64,000 bases of DNA from Pyropia haitanensis (GCA_008729055.1 SDUX01000007.1:2156064-2220063); one strand, 5' to 3'. Positions 30,856 through 43,971 are shown, counted from the first letter of the stretch. Made by a program: numbers and translations. The notes: generated from the letters alone by a model not told the origin.

Positions 30856-33800
30856 CATGCATGCACCGCGCGGGGCCCGCAGTGGGCTCCCTCCCCGCCG
30901 ACGCCAGCGGACGGCGGGGTGGGAGGCGCCAGCTGGCGCCCGCCTGCTGGCTGCTGTCAACTGACCGAGACGGGGCGGCGGTTGTGGCCGCCCCCCTTCC
31001 CTCCCCCTTGTGGCCGAGGCGCAGGTGTCTGGTGCGGCGCGTGTGAGTCCATTGGGTGGCTCTGCCGGCACCGTGTGGCGGCGACGCTGACAGCAAAGGG
31101 GCAGGGCTCGCCCGCCGGCCGCGGCGGACGGCTGAGAGCGTTGGGCAACGGGATGATTGAATTTTCGGTCAACACGCAACGCGGAAAATATCGAAAACCA
31201 AAACATGGAGTGACCCCGCGAATTGACAATGTGGACCTGATTCTGGGATAATTTCCAAAGTGCACTCGCGCCTGAAGCGTCCATCACGCTGGCCTGGATT
31301 CATGCGGTCGCACTGTCTCGATAAATCGCGCCCGGCGTTGCCGGTGACGTCACCGCAGTGGCCGCCACGACGGCCGCCACCGCCTCCGTCACGGCGGTCC
31401 CCCGCTGTGACGCGGTGGTACGCTTGCGGTGGCAGGCTTTCTAGCGCGCACCGCCTGGTGAGACGGCGGCCGCCACGGGGAGGGGACCTTCCTTTGTCGG
31501 ATGTGTGGCGCACGCCGCGGACGGTGTGCGCACCGTTGTTGCAGCCGCTGGCCGCCAGCGTTGGCCGATGGCGGCAGTGAACACAAATCGGGGCGGGGGG
31601 AGAGGGGTGTAGGGAGACGTTTGCGGGCATGGCACCGATGAGGACCAAGGGACCCCCCGATGTAGAGGGAGTACCGTTGCTGTGGCACCGGTAGCCACAT
31701 CACCCGTTGCGGGGTCATCATCCCGTGGCGCGACGGTGTGCCGCCGCGGCTGCTCTCCAGCTGCCACCCACGGTGGCAGCGGCCACCGCTCCGCCACTCT
31801 TCTTGCCCGCCACCCAGCAGCCGACCCGGCCGCTGCCGCCGCCGTCGCGGCCGCCGCCGTGCGCCGCAGACCGATCGCTTGACTGTTGATGAAAGAAGTC
31901 CTTGTCAGGTGCTGTTCAGCAGCAAATCCGATTCAGTACGCACAAAAAAATTGATGGAGGGTCGGATTGAAATCTTGATCTTTGGAAAACGTGTCTGCAT
32001 TCTGACCGACGCGCGGACGTGTGCGTGACTGTTGTTGCCGGCATGAACGGGGATGCGATGCAATGCCTGTGCCGCGTATCCCAGTGGCTACCTCCGGACA
32101 CAGCCAGCTCAGCTAAAGACGCGCCGTTATGAGGTTGCTGTGTCCACGCACGGGAGGCAGCAGTAGCTGCCGCCGCCCTTCTGGGTCGCCAAGAGCACCG
32201 CTCACGTGGACATTAAGGGGATACGGATCGACAACCGTTGTGCCGGGCGGTGTTCTAGCGGAACTCTCCGACGGCCAGTATCGGCACGCTGGACGCGTCA
32301 CGGTCGAAGATGATCTGCCAGTGCGACCATTGCCATGGTTGACTTGGTTCACCTCTTGCGCAGCCAGAGCAGCGTCGACAGCGCATGCCCCGCCACCTGG
32401 CGTGCACCGCTGTTGCGCCAACCGGGGGGCCCGTGCGTTTCACGCTGCGCGGGTGGGCCGCGGCCCCATCGTGGGGGCGGCGGGCACGGCATCGGAAAAT
32501 TCCCGAGAGGCGGGCGCCGCCGCCACCGCCGCCGCTGCCGTGCCATGTGCCAGCGTCGTGCGGCCGCGCCAGACGTGCGGCGCACCGGCGGGTGGGCAAC
32601 GCACGGGCCGCGCGGCCGGTGAGGGTAGGTAGCGGGTGGGATGCCCGCGTTGTGTCTGTGGTGGTGCTCCCCGGTGCGCGGGGACCCGCGCCGCGGTGGA
32701 GGAGGGGTAGGCCATGCGTGCCGGTGCGGCTGGACGCCCGCGGCGGCGGCGGCTGGCGCCACGGGCGTCCGGAGGTGGGCTTGACGATTGAGGGACTGTG
32801 TGCCGTGCAGCAGCGAGTCGGGCGTGTCCCTATTGTTTCATATGCATTGGCATCTGGGACCGTGTCGCCGGGCGGTGGCGGGCCACCGCCCACCTCCGCG
32901 ACGGTGTCGCAGTTGGTGTCGCGGGCGTCGACGCAGACTTGGCTCATGCGTGGTCGCCCACCGACGGGCCGCCCGCCACCTTCCGACGCATGGGCACTGA
33001 CTGCTTGCGCACCTCCCGGCACGCGACGAGGGTTCCCCCTCTCCACTCCTGTCTGCGAACGACGGGGGTAACGTACGCACAGGCCTTGCACCCGTGCCGG
33101 CCGTCGCGGCCCATGGGCGGCTGGTGGCGCCCCTCGTGTGAAGCTCCAACCCCAGTGGCGGCGTCGTCTGCACCCGCCACCCCCCTCGCTGACAGGCGGA
33201 GACGCCTCGAGAGGACCGCCGCTCGTGGGGAGACACACGGGGAATCCCACCCGCGCGGCCGTCGACCGCTGCCACCGTCAAGCCGCGCTCCGCGGCTGGC
33301 GAGCATCAGCCGCGCCGACTGGTGGCGCGTCCTCGACGTGCACCACCACGAGCTGGTGCCAGGTGCCAATGGCGGGGGGGAGGGGGGAGGGGTGCGGCCA
33401 AGGGCAACCCGTCGCCGTCGTCGACGGTGATAGATGCGGGGGGGGTGGATGTCTGTGACGTCGGCGGCGGCGCCACCCCGCGTGTCCATTACCCCCTGCA
33501 CAACCACCAGTAGCGGGACCGGAGAGCAGGCAAGACAAAAAAGAAAAAGAGGAGCGCGGCATGGGGACAGCAACAAAGGAAAACCGCCCCAAGAGCGCTG
33601 CGACAGGCAGCACAAAAGGAAAACACAACCAGTACAAGTACATACAGGGGTGGGCCACGAGCCCACGAAACGGGATAGTCCACCCAACACCCCAAGCCCC
33701 CCAGCAGCGTACCACACCAACCCATCGCAGCCGCCAGCCGGCACTGGCGCGCGAGCGTGCGCGGCATACCATGTCGCCATGGCCTCCAGTCAGCCGCATC

Positions 33801-34126
33801 CGCCTCTCCCCCTCTCCCCACCAAAAAAAAAAGAGATGCGGCCATAAGCACCGCCCCGTCATCACGCCCGTCGCGCGTACACGTACGCGTCTGCCCACCC
33901 ACCCCACCCGTGACAGGCGTGACGCCAGCGGCCGCGAGTCCCATCGCTGCACCCAACCCCCCCCCCCTCCCCCAAAACAGAATCAAGCCCCAAGACAGAC
34001 GAAACCACACGACGGGCGACGCCCGCCACAGCGCAAAGCGCCACCCACCCCCCGCCACGTACGTGGTCCCATCCCCAGCACCACCCCTCCGCACCCCCCC
34101 CCCCCCCCAACCCCCCCCCCCCTGCC
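30856..34126. other. Intergenic region with no recognisable gene
   Basis: Mixed composition, with small lower-GC islands at about 31145-31330 and 31880-32040. Frames such as 32255-33250 (minus) and 33278-33952 (minus) are long but carry no recognisable domain. About 33480-34126 is A/C-rich on the plus strand and is the probable 3' untranslated region of the minus-strand thioredoxin gene. Confidence 0.5.
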
Positions 34127-34801
34127 TCACAGGTTCTCCGACACGTGCTCCTCGAGCGCGTCCCGGTCGCGCGCGTAAAAATGGTCGATGCGGACCCCCC
34201 CCCGGAAGAGCACAAACGTGGGCGTGCCGCGCACGCCCAGGTGCCGCAGCAGCTCGTCATTCTCATCCGCGTTGGACGACAGGAACACCGCCTCCCGGTG
34301 CACCTCACACACGCGCGTGTACGCGCGCGCAATGCCCTTGCACGCGCGGCAGTGCGTCGCGTACACCTCGAGGACGACCAGCGGCGGGCGGCCGCCGTCG
34401 GCGGGTGCGGCGGCAGAGGCGGCGAGGATGGCGTCGAGCTCCGCGACCGTCGAGATGGGGCGCACGCAGTCGGGGGGGGCCGCCGCCGCCGCCGCGACAG
34501 CCGCGGCCATCTCGTCGGTTGGGGGGGGGGGGGTGCCGCCGTCGCCGCCGCCGCTGGCGGGTGACCCGGCGCGGGCGTCGGGTGTGGCCGCGTCGCCCGG
34601 GGGCGGCCGCGCCACGGGCGTGGCGGCCGTCATAGCGGGGCGCGCCCGACACCGCCGGGCGGCAAGGAGTGACCGCCCGCCGGGGGTGAGGGGGGTGGGA
34701 GAGGGGGCGGCCGACACCGCCACACGGGGTTGCCGCCATGGCCGCGCACGGGCGCCGGGGTGGGTAGCGGCGGTGACAAAGGCGGCCGCGTCGGCCATCA
34801 T
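34127..34801 (-). CDS. Thioredoxin-like protein with CRAC active site and probable plastid transit peptide
   Basis: Predicted protein of 224 residues. The ATG at 34799-34801 is chosen because it starts MMADAAAFVTAATHPG, followed by an Arg/Ala/Ser/Pro-rich segment to about residue 60 typical of a plastid transit peptide. The upstream open frame is Arg/Pro-rich. Residues about 115-224 match a thioredoxin fold: PPLVVLEVYATHCRACKGIA with Cys151 and Cys154, FLSSNADENDELLRHLGVRG, and TPTFVLFRGG, where Pro194 is the conserved cis-proline. It should reduce disulfides of target proteins, probably in the chloroplast. The usual Trp before the first Cys is replaced by His (THCRAC instead of WCGPC), which would shift its redox potential. 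Atypical plastid thioredoxins are the nearest type, but the exact family is not resolved. Confidence 0.78.
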   Translation of the reverse strand: MMADAAAFVTAATHPGARARPWRQPRVAVSAAPSPTPLTPGGRSLLAARRCRARPAMTAATPVARPPPGDAATPDARAGSPASGGGDGGTPPPPTDEMAAAVAAAAAAPPDCVRPISTVAELDAILAASAAAPADGGRPPLVVLEVYATHCRACKGIARAYTRVCEVHREAVFLSSNADENDELLRHLGVRGTPTFVLFRGGVRIDHFYARDRDALEEHVSENL

Positions 34802-36524
34802 GGCCGCAGGCAGGAAGGGTCGTGGGTGGGCGAGGGCCGTCGGCAGGGGGGGATGACAACGCCGCAGGGCCAAGAGACAATGGTGGGCAAGGGGGGAAGG
34901 ACCAGGGGAAGCGGGGGCGGTCCACAAAGCGTGAGCGTGCCGGCGCCGTCGACGTCGTGCAGGGAGGTAAAGCACAGCACAGCACACGGGGAGTGGAAGG
35001 GAGCACAGTGTGTCGCTGGCGTCAGCGCGACGGCGGCTGCGAAGGAGAACCGTCGTCCTCGAGCCCACCCACCGCGTGGCGGCGCGCTCCCAATGCGGGC
35101 GTCAGTGGCCGCCTGACCACAGTGGAACGCGCGGGTGTTGCAGCACGGGTCCAGCCCCACGCCGGTTGGCGAGGGGGCCAGCCCCAGTGGCCGCCTGCTT
35201 CTCCTCTGGCAGTTTGGGTCACGCAGATATTTTTGTACTTTGTCCAAACATCCTGGATTTGGAACTTTGGGGTGAGAGCAATGAGTCCCATTCCCCATCC
35301 TATAGGTTTGCATTGGAGGCAGGCCGGCCTGCCGTGGTCGCGACGGCATCGCGGCAGCGGCGGGAGTGGTCAGCCGGCAATAGGGAGCACGCGGCAGCAT
35401 CGGCGGCCATGGAGGCGCCCGTCGCGCGCGACAAGGACGTTGATGGTCGTTGGCGGGGCGGCTGGAACAGTGGTGACCCCTTCTACACACCACCGCTGCT
35501 ACTCGCACTGGCGAGAAACGATGGGAGGAGGAGGGGCGGCGGCGCCCGGGCGGACGCTCCCGTCCGTGGCAGCGGTGATGCTGCCAAGGGAGATGCATCC
35601 GCCCGGGCGGGCGCGCCGCGCAGACGCCACCGCCCGCACGTGCTGCGCGGCGCGCGCGGCCTGCGCGGGTGCCGTCGGCCGCCGCGCGGCCATTCGTGGT
35701 GGGGGATCGATCGCCCGCTGGCGCCGCCACCGCCGCCAGGGACAGCGACGTACCGAAAAAAAGAGAGGCAGCGGTGGTGCTTTGTTGCATCACGCGTCGT
35801 GTGCGTGGGTGGCCTGCGGCCGGCGCCACCGCCATCCGCGCCCCACCAGCGGGAGGGCGCCGCCGCAGCCGGCGCCGGTCGCACGGCCGAGACGCGTAGC
35901 GACGTTTACCAAACGCGACGGCACCGGTTCCGGAAGCGGTTCGAGCGTGGCCCACGCCGGCGGCCACCGTGGTGCCGGTGGCGAGTCGACCCCAGAGGTA
36001 GACGGGCGCCGTCCCGCGTAGCCACCTGTTTCGGCCGTGCGCGGGGCGGCACGGCGGTTCCAAACGCGGCTGGCGTAGCTCGAGCAGCACTGGCGGTCGT
36101 GCCCGCAACGGCACGAGCAGGCAGCGCGGCTGCCGCGCCGCCCGGCGCGCGGCGCGCTGCGGTCGGGGGCGTCGGAGCCGCGTCCGGTGCACCCCGTCCG
36201 CCACGGCGGTCGGTTCTTTTCCGAGGAATCGCCGCGACACACGTCAAATAGACCCAACGTCTACTGTAATGCGACCGGATGCCGCATGCCGGTGGCACGC
36301 CCGACGTGAACTCTGACGCCCACCCACGTCCCACCGCCCACATGGACTTTGACGCCCACGACCCGCACGTGCGTCGACTCTTCCATCCGTAGGGGGATCG
36401 CCGAGCGACGTGGACGTCGTTGTCCCGCGGGCGTCGGCCCCCTCCCCACACCCCAGTCACCGCCTCCCCCCCCAGCAGCACCCCCGCCCCCTTGCCAGCC
36501 GCCTCGGCACGCGCCGCCGCCGCC

Positions 36525-36555
<31 letters not shown>

Positions 36556-36642
36556 CCACCGCCGCCGCCACCGCCGCCGCCGCCGCCGCTGCCACCTCCG
36601 CCGCCGCCACCGCCGCCGCCGCCGCCGCCGCCACCTCCGCCG

Positions 36643-36686
<44 letters not shown>

Positions 36687-36719
36687 TCCGCCGCCGCCGC
36701 CACCGCGACTGGTGCGCCG
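34802..36719. other. Intergenic region between the divergent thioredoxin and SKI2 genes
   Basis: No credible gene is present. A lower-GC patch lies at about 35210-35310. From about 36510 to 36710 the sequence is almost pure CCG/CCA triplets. The two genes point away from each other, so this interval holds both promoters, but I see no clear TATA box. TGACGCCCAC is repeated at about 36316 and 36350. Confidence 0.5.
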
Positions 36720-37162
36720 ATGATGCCCCCCCCCCCCCCCCCCCCCCCCATGGGGACGAGCGCTCGGCCTCCCCCCCCATGGGGACGAGCGCTCGGCCTC
36801 CCCCCCCCCCTCCCCCCCCCCCCCCCTCGACCTCATCCCCCGCCCCGCGCCACTCGCCGCCGCGGGCGGCCCGCCCGTCGCACGCGTCGACGCGGTCCCG
36901 CCGGCGGGCGGCGGTCCCCCCCCCCGCCCCCACCGCCGCTCGCCGCCGTCGACGCGGTCGGCGGCGACGCCGCCCTCGCCGCCGCCATTGTCGACGCCAT
37001 CCGCGGCGGAATGGCGGGCCGTACCACCAGCGACGGCGGTGGTGGTGGTGGTGGTGGTGGTGGTGGTGGTGGTGGTGGTGGTAATGGTGGTGGTGGTGGG
37101 GGTGGTGGGGGTGGTGGTGGTGGTGGTGGTGGTGGTGGTGGCGGGGATGGGGATAGTCGCGG

Positions 37163-37198
<36 letters not shown>

Positions 37199-37675
37199 GG
37201 TGGCGACGGCCGACGCGGCCGCCGCGGCGGCGGCGACGGCGGACCTGTTTGCGCTCGGCACCAACGCGCGGGGCGTCCTGGCCGTGCCGTCGGCGCCGGC
37301 ACTGGCGGCGCTGGAGGTGGCGCGCGCGCGTGCGGCCGCCGCGGCGGGCGACGTGTACGTGCTGGGCGACGAGGGGGGGGGGGGGTGCCCGCCCGCGTCG
37401 TCACGGCAGCGCGCGTTTGAGCTGGACGCGGTGGTGGGGGGGGGGGGGGAGGAGGCGGCGGTGTTTGGGCACCCCGGGGGGGACGCCGGGGGGGGGGGGA
37501 TGCGGATGGCAACGCGCTGGCCGCGGAGCTGGCGGCGGCGACGGCAGAGGGGGGGGGGGGGGGTACCGACGCCTGGGCTGGCGACGCCGCGGATGTGGGT
37601 GGGGGTGGCCGTGACGGGGGGGTGTGGGCGCTGCTGGCGGGTGGTGGTGGCGGCGGTGCCGCCGACGCTGCCGAC

Positions 37676-37715
<40 letters not shown>

Positions 37716-37943
37716 ACGATGACGCGGGCTGGGCCGACGCGGGCGCCACGCCGGCCGCCGCGAATGGCGGCGGCGGCGACGGTGCCGCCGCGGCGGGGGC
37801 GGTGGCGGTCGTCCTCGACGCGGAGATTGACCGGTACCTCGGTGACGCTGCGTTTTGGCGCCGCCACGGTGGCGGCGGCGGTGGGGGGGCGGGGGGGGGG
37901 GGGGGGCACCGCCGCCGCCCTGCGCCTGCCGTCCGCGGCGGCA

Positions 37944-37975
<32 letters not shown>

Positions 37976-39972
37976 TGGTCGTGGCAACGGCGGCGGCGGC
38001 GGCGGGGGTGGGGTCAAGGGCGGCGGCGGGCGACGACGGCGGCGGCGTCCCCCCCCCGCGCCCGCCGAGACCGCCGCGCGCACCGACGCGTGGGCGGTTG
38101 TGGACGAGGGCGACGTCTCGGCCTACGCGGCGCGGGTGCCCGTCCCCGCCATTGCGTACGGCTTTGAGCTGGACGCGTTTCAAAAACGCGCGGTGCTGCA
38201 CCTCGAGGCGGGCGACAGCGTCTTTGTCGCCGCCCACACGTCGGCCGGCAAGACCGTCGTGGCCGAGTACGCGATCGCGCTGGCCACCCGCCACCACACC
38301 AAGGCCATCTACTCGTCGCCGATCAAGACGCTGAGCAACCAAAAGTTCCGCGACTTTTCCGCCCGCTTCCCGGATGTCGGCATCGTCACGGGCGACGTGT
38401 CGATCAACGCGGACGCGGCGTGCGTCATTATGACGACCGAGATCCTCCGGTCGATGCTGTACCGCGGGGCGGACCTCATCCGCGACGTGGAGTGGGTCAT
38501 CTTTGACGAGGTGCACTACGCCAACGACGCGGAGCGGGGGGTGGTGTGGGAGGAGGCCATCATCATGCTGCCGCCGCACGTTGGGCTCGTCATGCTGTCC
38601 GCGACGGTGCCCAACGCGGTGGAGTTTGCCGCCTGGGTCGGCCGCATCAAGCGCCGCGTCGTGCACGTTGTCGGGACCGACCGGCGGCCGGTGCCGCTGC
38701 GGCACCAGGTGTACGTGCGCGGCGCGCGGGAGTCCCCGTTTTTCCTCTCGTCGTCCACGACGGGCGGCTTTGACAGCCGCTCCTACCGCGCGGCGGTGGC
38801 GGCGGATAAGGAGGCGATGAGCAAGCGGGAGGCCGCGCGCGGCGGGCGGGGCTCGGGCGGCAACGCGCCGCACAACTGGCCGCCCGTCGTGGCGCACCTG
38901 GTCAAGGAGAACCTCGTGCCGGCGGTCGTCTTTTCCTTTTCCAAGCGCAAGTGCGAGGCGGCGGTCGACGCGCTCCGCGCCGTCGACCTGACCGCCGGCA
39001 ACGCGGAGAAGCACCAGATCCACGGCATCTTTGAGGCGGCCGTGTCGCGCCTGTCGGCCGAGGACCGGGCGGTGCCGCAGATTGGGCGCATCCGCGACAC
39101 GCTCAAGCGCGGGATTGGGGTGCACCACGCGGGGCTGCTGCCGCTGGTCAAGGAGATTACCGAGATCCTCTTTGCGCGCAACTACCTGCGCGTCCTGTTT
39201 GCGACCGAGACGTTTGCGATGGGCGTCAACATGCCCGCCCGGTCGGTGGTGTTTGCGTCCCTGTCCAAGCACGATGGGCGCGGCTTCCGGGCGCTCGAGC
39301 CGGGCGAGTACACCCAGATGGCGGGCCGCGCCGGCCGCCGCGGCCTCGACGCCGTCGGCAACGTCTTTCTCGTCTCCCCGCCGGGGCAGCTGCCCGAGGA
39401 AGGGGTCGTCCGGCGCGTCCTGACGGGCCCCCCGCTGCGGCTCGTCTCCCAGTTCCGCCTCACCTACAACATGATCCTCAACCTGCTGCGCGTCGACGAG
39501 CTGCGCGTCGAGGACCTCATCCGCCGCTCCTTCTCCGAGGCCCCCGCGGGGCGCGACACGGCGCGCATGCGCGCCCTCCTCCGCCGCGGCCGCCAGACGC
39601 TGGCGCGCCTCGAGGCGGCCGCCCCGCGGCTCGCCCCCTACGCCGAGTACGCCGCCGCCGCGGCCGCCGCGCGGCGGCTGGCGGCGGCCGCCGCCGCGGG
39701 GCTGTGGGGGGCCGCCGCCGCGGGCGCCGCCGCCCGCGCCGCGCGCGCGGCGGCCGAGGCGCCGCGGGGGGCGCCGCCCGCGTGGACGCCGGGCCGGGTG
39801 GTGCTGCTCGCGCGGCCCGACCGGGGGGTCGGCCTCGGCGCGCTCCTCCGCGGCGGCCACCTCGGCTCGGCGGCGGCGGCGGGGGTGGGCAAGGCCGGGG
39901 GGGGGGGGTCACTCGGCGGCCGTGCGGGGGGGTTGTCCCTGCGCCCGCCGCCAGCGGCAGCGCTGTCGGCAC

Positions 39973-40020
<48 letters not shown>

Positions 40021-41281
40021 GGGGTGGCGGCGGCGGCGACGGCGCGGCGGCGACACTCAAGGTGCTGGTGCTGGTCGGCGGCCCCGCGCTGGACGGCACG
40101 CCCACCCCCTACGTCACCCCCCGGGTGCGGCTCGACGCGGCGGCCGCCGCGGCGGGCGCGGCCGCCCTCGTCACCGCCGCCGGCGAGGTCGACGGCCTGG
40201 TGTGGGCGCTCGCCGACGTCCCGCCGGCGGGCGTCCTCGGCTACGCCGCCGCCACCGTCCCCGCCGCCGTGTCCGCGCTGCTCCCCATCCGCGGCACGCC
40301 CGACGCGGCCGCGCTCGCGGCGACGCTGCACGGCCTGGCGGCGGTGGCGGCCGAGCCGGCCGGCTGGGCGGGGCTGCCGGCCGTCGACCCGCGGGCGCTG
40401 GGCGCCGACGCGGACGGCGTGGCGGCCGCGGCGGAGCGGGACGCGGCCGTGTCGACGATGCTCGCCCACCTGTGCGTGTTTACCGCGGCCGATGTGGGGG
40501 GGGGGATGGGGACGCGGACGCGGGGGGGGGGGCGGCGCCGCCGTCGCCGCCGCCCCCCACCGTCTCGGCGCTGCCCGCGGCGGTGGCGGACCTCGAGCAG
40601 ACCGCCCGGCTGCGGGCCAAGCTCGCCCAGCTGTCCGCCGCCGCGTCGGACGACAGCCTGCAGCTGATGCCCGACTACCTGCAGCGCGTCACGGTCCTCC
40701 GCCGCCTCGGCTACATTGGCGGCGACGCGCCCACCGGCGGGGAGGTGCGGCTAAAAGGCCGCGCGGCGTGTGAGGTCAACACGACGGACAGCCTGGTGCT
40801 GACGGAGCTCATCTTTGAAAACGTCCTCGACGCGCTCGACCCGCCCGAGGTCGCCGCCCTCCTCTCTGGCCTCATCGTGCAGGAGCGGTTCGACTCGGAC
40901 GGGGCGGTGCCGGTGCCGACGGCGGGCCTCCGCGCCGCGACGGCCGCGACGACGCGGCTGCTCACCGCCCTCGGCGGCGTGCAGGCCGAGGCGGGGTTGC
41001 CCGTCGCGCCGCTCGAGTACGTGCGGGAGGCGGCCAAGTTTGGGCTGCTGCCGGCCGTCTACGCGTGGGCGTCGGGGGAGCCGTTCCGCACCATTTGCGG
41101 GTACGTGGACGCCCCCGAGGGCACCATTGTCCGCTGCGTGACGCGCCTGGCAGAGCTGCTGCGGGAGACGGCCAACGTTGGGCGGGTGATTGGGAATGCG
41201 CAGCTGGTGGCCAAGGCCGAGGCCGCGTCGGCGCTCATCCGCCGCGACATTATCTTTGCCGCGTCGCTGTACGTAAAGTAG
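36720..41281 (+). CDS. SKI2: SKI2-like DExH RNA helicase, frameshifted at G runs
   Basis: Cytoplasmic SKI2 unwinds RNA and feeds it to the exosome as part of the SKI complex. [11 protein letters not shown] opens the core. [17 protein letters not shown] (Walker A, about 38232), [34 protein letters not shown] (DEVH box 38505-38516), [22 protein letters not shown] and [10 protein letters not shown] (about 39315) follow in order. The C-terminal DSHCT domain ends [27 protein letters not shown] at 41281. Human SKIV2L is the closest type by motif wording. Coding continuity needs frame changes in three G runs, near 37490-37499, 37880-37907 and 40495-40530. These are either assembly errors or real lesions. 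The N-terminus is Ala/Gly-rich with a GGT microsatellite, and the start at 36720 is only a candidate; 37011 is an alternative. A C/T-rich flank follows the stop, shared with the convergent gene. Confidence 0.85.
37036..37140 (+). repeat. GGT microsatellite in the SKI2 N-terminal coding region
   Basis: A nearly pure run of GGT triplets, broken by AAT and GGG, encodes a poly-Gly tract within the presumed SKI2 N-terminal extension. It is likely to be polymorphic in length. Confidence 0.85.
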
Positions 41282-41517
41282 GAGGTGCGGGGGCGGCGCC
41301 GACCCGGCCGCTCCCTGCAAAAAACAGTACACGACCTTCCCCCCCATTTTTCTCCTTTTTTTCCTTTTTCCGTTTTTATCTCTGGCTTCTCTTGACTTGT
41401 ATTTCAAAAATCGACCTGGTCAGCACCCGCCCCGGCCCCGCTGCTGCCATGCCACGCCAGGCCGCGCCGCGTTCACCCCCAGCGCCCCCCCGCGGCGCCC
41501 CCCCCCCCCCCCCCGCC
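41282..41517. other. Convergent 3' flank between SKI2 and the Cramped-like gene
   Basis: This 236-base gap holds T-rich stretches (41350-41410, for example TTTCTCCTTTTTTTCC) after the SKI2 stop and C runs before the Cramped-like stop. It must serve as the transcript end for both genes. Confidence 0.55.
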
Positions 41518-43062
41518 TCAGTCTGGCAGCCGCGACGGCGGGGGAAAGAGCGCGGCAAACGCGCCGCGGCTGGTGGACATCCCCCCCCCCCCCCCCCAAA
41601 AGCCCATCGAGTCACCGGCGGCGGCGGCGACCAGCGCCGCCACCCCCCCCGCCGCCGCCGCGTCCCCGTCTGCCGTGGCACCGCCAGCGCCCAGCGGCGG
41701 TGGGGACCCGCCGCGGCGCGCGCCACCGCCGCCGCCACCCGCGCCGCCACCACCGCCGCCACCCCCACCGCCGGCAAGCCGAGCCCCAAAACGCACGCCA
41801 CACCCGTCGGCGGTGGCGTCTGCCACCCCGCCCAGCAGCCCCGCCGGCTCCCCGTCGTCGACCGCGGCGGCCGCCGCGGCACGCCGCCGCGCCGCCGCCG
41901 CCGCCGCCGCGTCGGCGGCGGCGGCGGCAGCGGCGGCGGCCGCGTCGGCCGCAGCGGCGGTGGCGGCGGCGGCGGCGGTGGTGGCCTCGGCGGCGGTCGA
42001 CACGGCAGGGTCCGCGGCGGCGGCGGCGGCAGCGTGAGCAGCGGGGCCGGCCGTGGCGGCGGCGGCGGCGGCGGCGGCGGCCGCCCCCCCCCCCCCCCCC
42101 CCCCCCGGCGACTCCCCCGGCAGCGGCGCCGCGGTGATGCGCGCAAACAGCGAGTCACTCAGCGACGGCAGGCGGGCGTCGAGGAGGGACCCCCCCCCCC
42201 CCCCAGCAGCGGCGGCGGCGGCGGCGGCGGCAGCGGCAGCGGCGGCACGCCGCCGACGCCGCCGCCCCTGCCACAGGGAGGAGACGCCACCGGCGGCGGC
42301 GGCACGACGGCGAGGGCGCCCCAGAGGGACGCGCCGGCCGACGGGGGAGGCCAGTCGAGGAGGGAGGGAGGGGGGGACAGCAGTGGGGGGGGGGGGACGG
42401 CAGTGGAGGGGGGGGGGGGTGCGACAGCCGCGGGACGCCGCGGCGACACCCACCCCCGCCGCCGCCGACGCTGCTGCCGGTGACGCGGCAGGGGCGGTTG
42501 GCGGTGAGGGGCGCCGAGGCGGGGGCGCCCGCCACCGGGGCGGCGACGCGCGCCCCCCCCCGGCCGGCGCGGCGGGAGGGGAAGGCGGCCCCGCCGCGGC
42601 GGCCACCCCGCCCGCTGCCGGCGCGGCGGCGGCGGCGGCGGCGGCGGCAGCCGCGGCGACCGCGTCGCCCGCCGCCGCGGCGGCGGCGGCGACGGCGTCG
42701 CCCGCGGCGGCGGCGGCCGCCGCGGCGGCCGCGTCGGCGGGCCGTGGCGCAACGACGCGGCGGCGGCGGCGGGCGTCCGGGGTGGGTACCCCCCCCCCCC
42801 CCCCCCCCCCACCCCCCCCGCCAATGGCCCCGCCACCACCGCCCACCGCAGCCGGTACGGGCGGCCATCCGCCGCCGCCGCCGCCGCCGCGTCGCCCACC
42901 GTCACGTCTGGCAACAGCACCGCCGCGGCGGGCGCAACGCCACCACCACCCGCCGCGGCGGCGCCGCCACCGCCACCACCACCACCACCACCGCCGCCGT
43001 CGCCGCCGTCGCGGGCGTCGAGCGGGAGGAGCGCCAGGCCCGCACGCCACCCCCCCGTCTCG

Positions 43063-43096
<34 letters not shown>

Positions 43097-43940
43097 GCAG
43101 CGGCGGCGGCGGCGGCGGCGGCGGCGGCAGCCCGAGCACCCCCCCCCAGCGCTGTGCAAAGTGCGCGGCGATGGCGCCGAGCGTGCGCCGCGGCGCGGCG
43201 ACCACCTCCACCCGCGGGTTGACCGCCGCCGCGGCCAGCGCGGCCGCCGCCGCCGCCGATGCCGGCACCAGCTGGAGGGTCACTTTGGGGCGCTTGCGGG
43301 GGGGGGGGGGGGCGCCGCCGCCGCCGCCGCCACCGCCGCCGCCGCCGTCCCGTCTGCCGCCGCCGCCGCCGTCGCCGCCGCCGTCCCGTCTGCCGCCACG
43401 GCCGTGGCGGTGGCAGCGTCGGCCGCCGCGGCACACCCAGACGCTGGCACCGCCGGCGGTGGCCGGCGGCCGTCGCCGCCGTCGCTGCCGCCGCGGGAAT
43501 CCCCCCCCCCCCCCCACGGGCGGCACAACCCCCCCCCCCCCCCCCCCACCGCCACCTCCCCCCCCCCACCCCCATCCCCCCACCCCGACGGCCGCACCGC
43601 CGCCGACGCGGCAGACGACGACGCGGCGGCGGCGGCGGCGGCACCGCCGCGGCGGCGTTTGGCGTGCCGCCCGACGCCGCGCGTCGCGGCAGTGGAAACC
43701 CCCGGCGGCGCCGCCGCCGCCGCCGCCGCCGCCGTCGCCGCCGCCGCCGCCGTCGCTGTCGCCGTCGCGGCGGCGGCGGCCGCGTCACCACTCACGCCCG
43801 CCACACTCGCCACCGACTCGGCTGCCGACGGCGGTTTGGCCACCGCCACCACCCCCCCCCCCCCCCCCCCCCCCCGCCGCCTCCGCTGCTGCCACCACCG
43901 ACGCTGCCGACGATGTCGCGCTGCGCGTCGCCGCCGCCGC

Positions 43941-43971
<31 letters not shown>

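Noticed and set aside
32775..32790. TGACGAT at about 32780 as a third ATCGTCA-type element end
   Set aside because: No partner terminus or TCGATG array lies nearby, so a chance 7-mer is more likely.
37401..39860. Minus-strand frame of about 819 codons opposite SKI2
   Set aside because: It is antisense to the helicase core, whose motifs are unambiguous on the plus strand.
37490..40530. Introns rather than frameshifts in SKI2
   Set aside because: The frame changes sit inside pure G runs with coding sequence on both immediate sides, leaving no room for GT...AG introns of normal size. Transcripts would still be needed to exclude it.
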